47,932 nucleotides of DNA from Bacteroidota bacterium (GTDB lineage: Bacteria > Bacteroidota > Ignavibacteria > OLB7). How positions within the stretch are numbered: position 1 is the first letter of the stretch; every line of letters begins with the position of its first letter. The position numbers were made by a program, and so were the translations under genes. Below, piece after piece: positions 42,233 to 47,932 of this stretch. Where the stretch lies: NCBI GenBank assembly GCA_018266795.1, contig JAFDZV010000030.1:1-47932 (forward strand), in the 5' to 3' direction. The notes under the pieces were generated by a model. That model saw only the letters and a list, made by a program, of their open reading frames with translations. It was not told the origin of the DNA and did not search any database.

Positions 42233-44701
42233 TCACCGAATGCGCTGCGGCGAACGCGCCTCCGTTTCGCGGCACCGGATCCAGAGCGGCGTGATGGCAT
42301 CCACCGGGCCGTCGAACAGCCCGATCTGCGCATCGGCGCGGAAGAGCCGGTTGAAATCCTCCGGCGCAAACGCCTTGCGCAGCCGGCCGACATAGGTGGC
42401 GTGAAAGAGATTCAGGTAATGGGCGATGTCGTAGTCGTGCGCGTCCGCGCGGCGCTGCATGGCCGGTGCGGAGGCGCGCTCGTCACCGTCATCGTCGTCG
42501 CCGGTGTCGCCGAACGGCCCATCGCTTTCCTCCGGCAGCAGAACAATCGCTCCGTCCGCGGCGCGATAGAATCGTATGCGCTTGTTGATGCGCCAGGTAG
42601 TACGCCCGGCGTTGAGCATCGCCTCGTACGGGGCTTCACGCAGCCTGCGCCTCGATCGCAGATAGGCCTCCGGTGACTTCGAGAGCCGCGCCGGCGTTGC
42701 CACGTCGGCGGCCGTGAGAAGGCGTGCGCGAAGCGCATCCACAGTTTGTAGATACACACGGTGCAATCCCTCCACGTCGCCGATCAGCACATGCCCCAGT
42801 GCCTGGTGCAGGAAGCGTTCACCGAACGGCTCCGCGCGGCTGGAGCGGAGCGCACCGCCGCGCACGATCACCTGGCCGTCGTAGGTGAGGAGCGCATAGT
42901 TCTTCACCTCGTGCACGAACATCGCCCGATAGCGTCCCTCGTATTCCAGGCGAATGCCGTCGGGAAGCAACGCCGCCACCTCCTCCACCAGGAGACGCTC
43001 GCGATCGGCACTCCAGTCCGACGGCACGGCGAAGAACACGCCGTCGGTATCGGCCTCCAGCAATGCCATGCCGCGCTCGCGCAACGCCTCCACCACGTCA
43101 CCGAGAATCTCCCGGCCATGACGCGTGATGGCATCGGCGCCGGGACGATCGGCGAAGAGCGCCATGGAGCCGGCCCCCATGTAGCCGTAGGCGGAGTTGA
43201 TCAGAATCTTCATCGCCGCCTGCATGGCATGATGCCGATGCGCTTCCGCGGAGTCCGGCGCGGCGGAGCGGGCGGCATTCTTGTGGCGCAGGCGAAGATC
43301 CGTAAGCCGATCGACCAGATAGAGCAGAACGCCCAGCCGGTCGCACTCCGGACCGATGGAGAACGCGCGCATGATGGAGGGATACATCGAGGCGATATCC
43401 GCCTTCACCACATGCTGCGCAACGCCCCCGGCGAAGAGATGGGTAGCCCCACCGGCATGCTGGCCCAGCACGGCCGCGGAGTCCGCGGGCTGCCGCGGCA
43501 GCGCCGCACCGGCATGCAGATAGGCACGGATCATCATCGGCTCCAGGATGCCCATCGCAGGCCCCGCGGAGGCAAGGCTCTCGTAACGGCGCGGCGCCAT
43601 TGCAGCAAGGGCGAACGGCGCGCCGAGAAGTCGCGTTGAGAGACCGTCCACTTCGGTCACGTCGTCCAGTGCGTAGCGCCGCACGGCATCCGGATCACGC
43701 AGGTAGGTGGAGAAGACCTCGGCACCGGCAATGTAGGTTCGCTCCGGCGCCGCCACACCGAAGTAACGGGCAGCCGCCTTCAGGCCGTGCCCGGTCATGT
43801 CGCGCGCCGAGAAGTCGTGGCGGCGCACGGCATCGAGCGTATCGATCAGCTCGCGCCCGGCGAGGCTGAAACGGAAGCGCTTGCGCCGCCGGAATGCAAC
43901 CCGCTCCTCGTAGCGCCTGAGCAGCGGCGGCCCGCCGTCACGCCCCATGTCCAGCGGCACGCCGAGCAACTCGGCACGTTCGTAGAGGAATGGAAGATCG
44001 AATCCGAACAGGTTGTGGTTCTCTATGATATCCGGGTCGCGTTCGCGCACAAGCTCGCAGAGATCGGCGATCAGCTTCGCCTCCTCCGCGTCCGTCCGCG
44101 CCTCGAGCAGAGCGGCAAGCCCGTGCGAGTCGCGAACCGCCACCATGAAGATCCGCCCCCGGTCCGCCCGCAGCGACGTGGTCTCCAGGTCGAACTGAAG
44201 CCGGTGAAGATCGGCATACTCGAGGTCGCGAAAGTAGACGCGGCCGGTTGCCATCAGATACTGCTCAACCGGCCCTACCCAGTAGTAATCCTCCTCCACA
44301 TCGTACAGGCTCGCTGCGGACCGGCCAAGCCTCCTGGAGGCGCCCGCAAGGATCGCGCTCTCCAGACTCCGCCCATCGTGCGAGGAGATGAGATACCGAT
44401 AGGAGCCGGGGGGCCCGTCGAGCTCACGGCAACTGAATCCGCCCCGTCCCGTTCCATTCGCGGTATGCCCCTCCTCGGAGATGTCGTCCAGCGTGGCAGC
44501 GAACAGCCAGGGACGAAAGCGTTCACGGGAGAGCACCACACCGGTCCGGGTACGGCGCCACACAAGGGCACGCCCTGCACGATCGGCCCATATCGATACG
44601 ATGCCGGGTGTGGGGTCCCAACCGAAAAGCCAGCTATCGCCCGGATCCGGAGCAGTGATATCCATGTCTGAAGCTAGCACGCGGACCGCACATGGCGGCA
44701 T
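42233..44701 (-). CDS. Family B DNA polymerase
   Basis: The 822-residue protein has all family B blocks. The 3'-5' exonuclease residues lie in FDLETTSLRADRGRIF (Exo I), NHNLFGFDLPFL (Exo II) and YALDDVTEV (Exo III). The polymerase motifs are DIASMYPSIM (A), KILINSAYGYMGAG (B) and LEADTDGVFFAV (C). It should be a proofreading DNA polymerase comparable to Pol II in size. An acidic insert, GDTGDDDDGDE, lies near residue 750 before the C-terminal part. The start is uncertain between ATG 44701 and ATG 44665. It follows the gene ending at 44748 by 46 bp on the same strand, but I see no functional tie. Confidence 0.88.
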   Translation of the reverse strand: MPPCAVRVLASDMDITAPDPGDSWLFGWDPTPGIVSIWADRAGRALVWRRTRTGVVLSRERFRPWLFAATLDDISEEGHTANGTGRGGFSCRELDGPPGSYRYLISSHDGRSLESAILAGASRRLGRSAASLYDVEEDYYWVGPVEQYLMATGRVYFRDLEYADLHRLQFDLETTSLRADRGRIFMVAVRDSHGLAALLEARTDAEEAKLIADLCELVRERDPDIIENHNLFGFDLPFLYERAELLGVPLDMGRDGGPPLLRRYEERVAFRRRKRFRFSLAGRELIDTLDAVRRHDFSARDMTGHGLKAAARYFGVAAPERTYIAGAEVFSTYLRDPDAVRRYALDDVTEVDGLSTRLLGAPFALAAMAPRRYESLASAGPAMGILEPMMIRAYLHAGAALPRQPADSAAVLGQHAGGATHLFAGGVAQHVVKADIASMYPSIMRAFSIGPECDRLGVLLYLVDRLTDLRLRHKNAARSAAPDSAEAHRHHAMQAAMKILINSAYGYMGAGSMALFADRPGADAITRHGREILGDVVEALRERGMALLEADTDGVFFAVPSDWSADRERLLVEEVAALLPDGIRLEYEGRYRAMFVHEVKNYALLTYDGQVIVRGGALRSSRAEPFGERFLHQALGHVLIGDVEGLHRVYLQTVDALRARLLTAADVATPARLSKSPEAYLRSRRRLREAPYEAMLNAGRTTWRINKRIRFYRAADGAIVLLPEESDGPFGDTGDDDDGDERASAPAMQRRADAHDYDIAHYLNLFHATYVGRLRKAFAPEDFNRLFRADAQIGLFDGPVDAITPLWIRCRETEARSPQRIR

Positions 44702-44747
44702 CGTTTATTGATCGGCCCTTACTCCAATCAGCCTTCGTTCCGGTCCC

Positions 44748-45731
44748 TCATCTCCCGAACAGATTTTCGGCGAAGCGAAAGGTGAGCGCGACAAACGGAT
44801 TGATGCCGTACACCATGCGATGCAATTGTTCGGGTGCGATGCTCTCCTCCAGACGCATCCCCTCGGCATACTGCGGGTTGAGCCGCTTCAACCTGAGCGC
44901 CATTGCACCGGCGGCGATCGAGATATTCTGGTTAAAGGTGAGCGATCCGCCGAACACCACTACCGGATTACTCACATCCAGACCCAGGCCGGCCGTGAGA
45001 CTCCATGACCAGTTGGACCATTGATCCTCGTTGGCAAGCCAGTGGAGCATGAATGCGGGAATCGCGTTCACGACCGCGGGATCGGCAACACGGCGCACCA
45101 GATAGCTGTTGCCGGTATCACGGCGCGTTGTGTACTCGTGGTCCGGATTCACCATCACCGCGAACGCGAAGCCGAAGGAGATGCGCCAGACGCCGCGCGG
45201 CGGCGTTGTCAGCACCGTTGTCCAGACGCGGTCGCCGCCGGGCCCGGGCCTTCGCACAACGATCGTCATGCGCTGTCCCGGGCGCAGCAATGAGCGCCCT
45301 GGCACGTGATAGTGCATCGTTGTGCTGTCGCCGCTCCGCGGAATTTCCTGCGTGCCGAACGCCGAGTTTCCGCGCGACGCGCCCATGCCGGGCACCGAAT
45401 CGCCGCCCGCTCCAACGCCGCGCATAATTCCGGCAAGCGGGCCGGGGCCTGTGCCGGCAGCTCCCAGCGTCATCGAGGTGAGCGCAATCGGAGGCAGGTC
45501 GATGCCATCGATCTGCTCCTCCACATTGCATGCATCCCCCGGTTTGATCCCGGTAACGATGAGCCCCACCTCCGTGGCTCCGCGAATCTCCAGCATGCGC
45601 GTGATGGTGGTCCCCTCCCGCTGCACCGCAATGTCGATCTCCACGTCGACAACCGATGTCGCAGCAAACATGGCCGTTGGGGTAAGCAGGAAGAAGAGAT
45701 GCGTGAGCGTCGGTGGTAGATATCGGTTCAT
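44748..45731 (-). CDS. Exported protein of unknown function
   Basis: The 327-residue protein has a signal peptide (LPPTLTHLFFLLTPTAMFAA) and a perfect GGAGG site 6 nt before ATG 45731. The mature part begins with a beta-rich segment (DVEIDIAVQREGTTITRMLE). A Gly/Pro-rich low-complexity stretch follows (GAAGTGPGPLAGIMRGVGAG), then a C-terminal half with regular alternating strands: GVWRISFGFAFAVMVNP, WSWSLTAGLGLDVSNP, SLTFNQNISIAAGAM, and FVALTFRFAENLFGR at the very end. This ending resembles a small outer-membrane barrel, consistent with an outer-membrane location. No family is recognised. Confidence 0.75.
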   Translation of the reverse strand: MNRYLPPTLTHLFFLLTPTAMFAATSVVDVEIDIAVQREGTTITRMLEIRGATEVGLIVTGIKPGDACNVEEQIDGIDLPPIALTSMTLGAAGTGPGPLAGIMRGVGAGGDSVPGMGASRGNSAFGTQEIPRSGDSTTMHYHVPGRSLLRPGQRMTIVVRRPGPGGDRVWTTVLTTPPRGVWRISFGFAFAVMVNPDHEYTTRRDTGNSYLVRRVADPAVVNAIPAFMLHWLANEDQWSNWSWSLTAGLGLDVSNPVVVFGGSLTFNQNISIAAGAMALRLKRLNPQYAEGMRLEESIAPEQLHRMVYGINPFVALTFRFAENLFGR

Positions 45732-46087
45732 GGCGCACCTCCGGGGGATGGGATCTGGATCGATGCACACCGCGCCCGCAAACGCTGCCCTCCGCCACTC
45801 CCGGTAAGGAATGCGCAGCGGCGATTGCGGCACATCTCAACATACAGACGAAGAAGGTGGTGGTTACCAGGCAACCATCATGGTTGCCGATCGGGCTCAT
45901 CGAGAGACGAATGCGGCGGCTGAATGGATCCACCTCTGTTCGCATTCGCCGCGCAAGAGATCTCCCGAAGCATCTCACGGTGCAATCGGGGATACATAGT
46001 GGTTCCGCGCCTGAATGTGCGGGATCGAGCGGATAACTTGCCCATCACTATGCCGATGACAGTGCTTGTCGACGTTCCCTGCTGCTT
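45732..46087. other. Intergenic region
   Basis: No gene, hairpin or promoter I can support. It marks the boundary between the GC-rich part and the more AT-rich end of the window. Confidence 0.35.
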
Positions 46088-46579
46088 CTAACGCTCCAGC
46101 AGTTTCTCCTGTTTCAGGAGATCCAGGAACGTATCAACCGCTTCGCGATCTGGATATGGCATCCTCGTTGATATCAAGCGCAGCAGCCCCGTGTCGAGAT
46201 CCATGATCCGATGGTCGTTGAACGCCATTCTTGTTGGCGACAGAGCGACCGTATCGTGTGTTCCTCCATGACCCGCGTACATGCAAACGATCCTCGTGTC
46301 GTACCGATACCATGCCTGTGCCCGGTCGGACGACTTTACATCCACAGACGGAAGTGCAGCGATTCTTTCGCGCAGTGAATCACCAAATGCCCTGTCACGA
46401 ACAACCACCCGCTTAGCGGAAGGGTACTCGAGCAACGCCAATGCGTTGAGAGCGGTCTCTCTGCGCATGCGAAAATCGACATAGACTATCTCTACATGGG
46501 AAGCATCCTCTCCGTAGGGAACGCAGCCACCGAGTGCCATGAGACCGACAATGCATGTCAGAATCCTTCGAGTCTTCAT
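46088..46579 (-). CDS. Small lipoprotein of unknown function
   Basis: The 163-residue protein has a lipoprotein signal (MKTRRILTCIVGLMALGGC, Cys at 19). The mature part (VEIVYVDFRMRRETALN, VVVRDRAFGDSLRERIAALP, CMYAGHGGTHDTVALSP) looks like a small alpha/beta domain, and AFNDHRIMDLDTGLLRLI follows. ATG 46579 fixes a proper lipoprotein signal, whereas the frame to 46645 puts 22 residues before it. It is the second lipoprotein gene after the RHS toxin gene and could be an additional or former immunity gene, which is inferred from position. Confidence 0.65.
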   Translation of the reverse strand: MKTRRILTCIVGLMALGGCVPYGEDASHVEIVYVDFRMRRETALNALALLEYPSAKRVVVRDRAFGDSLRERIAALPSVDVKSSDRAQAWYRYDTRIVCMYAGHGGTHDTVALSPTRMAFNDHRIMDLDTGLLRLISTRMPYPDREAVDTFLDLLKQEKLLER

Positions 46580-46660
46580 TTCCGTTCGCTTTTCTCCTGT
46601 CGCTACGAGGTCTCGCGCACATCCATACATGACAAGGTCTTTCATTGGGCGTTCGTCACA

Positions 46661-47035
46661 CTACCTGCAGGTATCGCACACATTATGGGGACCCAAGTAC
46701 ACATATTCGCTCTCGGTCTTGCCATCGGCAGATCTGATAAAAATCCTGCGAGGGCTACTCTCGCTACCCAGGAAGGTACCGTAATCGTCATACCGAACGA
46801 TGGCGCCGACCACACTATCGCGATATTTAATCCTGAAATCCTTCTCAAGTTTCCAGCCACCTGAATCGTTAAAGGAAGCCATATAGCCATGATAATAGCC
46901 GTCGGCATACTTCCAGAGCGATCCCGTGATAAGTTTATAATCGAGCGGCTTGTTCTGGTTGGAGCTACACGCAGCCACCAAACAGCCAAGCACAATCGTT
47001 GCAGGCCCCATAAGTGATCTAGGCATAGGAATCAT
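46661..47035 (-). CDS. Small lipoprotein, candidate immunity protein of the RHS toxin
   Basis: The 124-residue protein starts with a lipoprotein signal (ATIVLGCLVAACSSN, Cys at about 23). The mature chain has an aromatic-rich segment (LWKYADGYYHGYMASFNDSG) and YVYLGPHNVCDTCR at the end. Its ATG overlaps the stop of the RHS gene (ATGA), the arrangement typical of toxin-immunity pairs. If so, the lipid anchor would place it in the periplasm or outer membrane, where it would meet a toxin active in that compartment. The family is not recognised. The region is more AT-rich than the rest of the window. Confidence 0.65.
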   Translation of the reverse strand: MIPMPRSLMGPATIVLGCLVAACSSNQNKPLDYKLITGSLWKYADGYYHGYMASFNDSGGWKLEKDFRIKYRDSVVGAIVRYDDYGTFLGSESSPRRIFIRSADGKTESEYVYLGPHNVCDTCR

Positions 47036-47932
47036 CTTCTGTCCCCAGGTTGGAATTGGCCCGCAGCGACACTCCCATTCCCGTTAATCGACACTCTCAT
47101 CGGGTCTGCAGGCGCGCCGCCAAAATTTAGGAAGTAAGCTCCTCTCCCTTGACCAAGGGAGGCTCCGACTAGATACGTTTTTTTAACCGCGATATCACCG
47201 TATATGTTCGTAACTGGCAGGTAGTCATTTTTGTCTTGCCAAATAGTAAACGCGTGTCTGTCTGCCCATATAGACGGATGCGTTGTCGAGGTTTGGCCCC
47301 AAACGGATACATCCTTTAAATTTGGAAGTGCAGAGAGCGCCGTTGTAAATGACGGCTTCGATGGATGGTGGGGATCGATGGCGCCGGTGTTACACCCAAG
47401 GAAGTATGCTCTTCCGCCTTTCGGCGACCAATTGAAGTCAATCTTCCCCCATCCTGCCAACGTCATCTGATTGTTATCTTTAGGATTCTTGGTAACGTCT
47501 GACAATCGATCTCGCGCAGCTTCGACGCTCCCAGCCGGTCCATCATATGCAGCATGGGACCAGATCCCGAACTCGGCGGTCTTTCCATAGTTGGCATATA
47601 TTCCGATCGCCATTTCAACTTCCTCCTTGATATCCGACACATCTTTAACCGCGATAACCACGACCTTATCTCGATGAGAATCGAACATGGGATTATGCTC
47701 GATATCGAATTTCCGCGTTGAAGCTGCAGCCTCAAACATCTTATCGCCACGCTCACCGTAGCCGGTAACGTACGTAAGGATATACAGGCTATCCCCGTCT
47801 TTGTCAACGCCGGAAATTGGCGTATTTCCCGCATATACATATGGCGAATTGGCCGGGAAGTTTGCAGCCAGACGATCTTCACTGAGGAACCGTCCCAGTC
47901 GTGGGTTGTAGATTCGTGCGCCGTAGTCGTAG
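47032..47932 (-). CDS. C-terminal part of an RHS-repeat toxin protein (runs off right edge)
   Basis: Three hundred codons are visible. They begin in the RHS-repeat-associated core: YDYGARIYNPRLGRFLSEDR, then PYVYAGNTPISGVDKDG, the conserved end of the encapsulating shell. The remaining 254 residues are the variable tip. It is not a nuclease motif I know; instead EFGIWSHAAYDGPAG and, about 50 residues later, GRAYFLGCNTG resemble a strand-His and strand-Gly-Cys pair as in clan CD cysteine peptidases. The upstream shell and repeats lie outside the window. The ATGA overlap with a lipoprotein gene suggests an immunity partner. The lower GC content fits horizontal exchange of toxin tips. Confidence 0.85.
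   Translation of the reverse strand, partial: YDYGARIYNPRLGRFLSEDRLAANFPANSPYVYAGNTPISGVDKDGDSLYILTYVTGYGERGDKMFEAAASTRKFDIEHNPMFDSHRDKVVVIAVKDVSDIKEEVEMAIGIYANYGKTAEFGIWSHAAYDGPAGSVEAARDRLSDVTKNPKDNNQMTLAGWGKIDFNWSPKGGRAYFLGCNTGAIDPHHPSKPSFTTALSALPNLKDVSVWGQTSTTHPSIWADRHAFTIWQDKNDYLPVTNIYGDIAVKKTYLVGASLGQGRGAYFLNFGGAPADPMRVSINGNGSVAAGQFQPGDRR

Overview
The window is a GC-rich bacterial chromosome segment. Two secreted proteins (33786-36530 and 37364-38527) end in C-terminal domains of the type IX secretion (T9SS) kind. Several promoter candidates read TTG-N(about 20)-TAnnTTTG, the form used in the Bacteroidota/Chlorobi/Ignavibacteria/Kapabacteria assemblage. The GC content and Cys-rich secreted proteins fit an uncultured Kapabacteria-like or Ignavibacteria-like lineage. 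That placement is an inference. I found no rRNA, tRNA, CRISPR array or intact insertion sequence.

Layout. 1-2515: the start of an unidentified gene at the left edge, about 1.2 kb with no convincing gene, and a zinc-ribbon membrane protein. 2850-22510: a large accessory gene cluster made of two convergent operons. The plus-strand operon (3279-15933) opens with a 520-residue protein built from Ala/Ser-rich repeats. It continues with a nucleotidyltransferase-fold protein, a PhyH dioxygenase, a radical SAM enzyme, a GSAM-like aminotransferase, a deoxyribosyltransferase-fold protein, two DegT/DnrJ aminotransferases, a GT-B glycosyltransferase, a methyltransferase and a family 2 glycosyltransferase. 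The minus-strand genes (22510 down to 15914) encode an APH(3')-like kinase, an HPr-kinase-like protein, two FemAB/GNAT acyltransferases, an isolated pyruvate-phosphate-dikinase ATP-grasp domain and a sugar-isomerase-type TIM barrel. The last two plus-strand and minus-strand genes overlap tail to tail. The set is assembled like a biosynthetic pathway that makes an amino-sugar or aminoacyl group and puts it on something. The Ser-rich repeat protein is the obvious candidate scaffold, but that is inference.

22659-27829: an endonuclease III, then a compact second candidate system: a 79-residue peptide with a Nif11-like leader behind a strong promoter, a B12-binding radical SAM protein and an MTA/SAH-nucleosidase-like enzyme. 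A DUF347 membrane protein and a DUF1801 protein follow. 28271-45731: mainly envelope and secreted proteins (lipoproteins, T9SS cargo, small Cys-rich secreted proteins), a glyoxalase-fold protein and a family B DNA polymerase, with several good hairpin terminators and short tandem repeats. 46088-47932: a visibly more AT-rich end holding the 3' part of an RHS toxin gene followed by two small lipoprotein genes, the nearer overlapping it by 4 bp, which suggests a toxin-immunity module.

The most interesting items are the repeat-protein cluster, the small-peptide/B12-radical-SAM/nucleosidase locus, and the repeated use of one promoter architecture with leader-rich transcripts in front of the repeat or peptide genes. 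Product names come from reading motifs by eye; no database search was possible.
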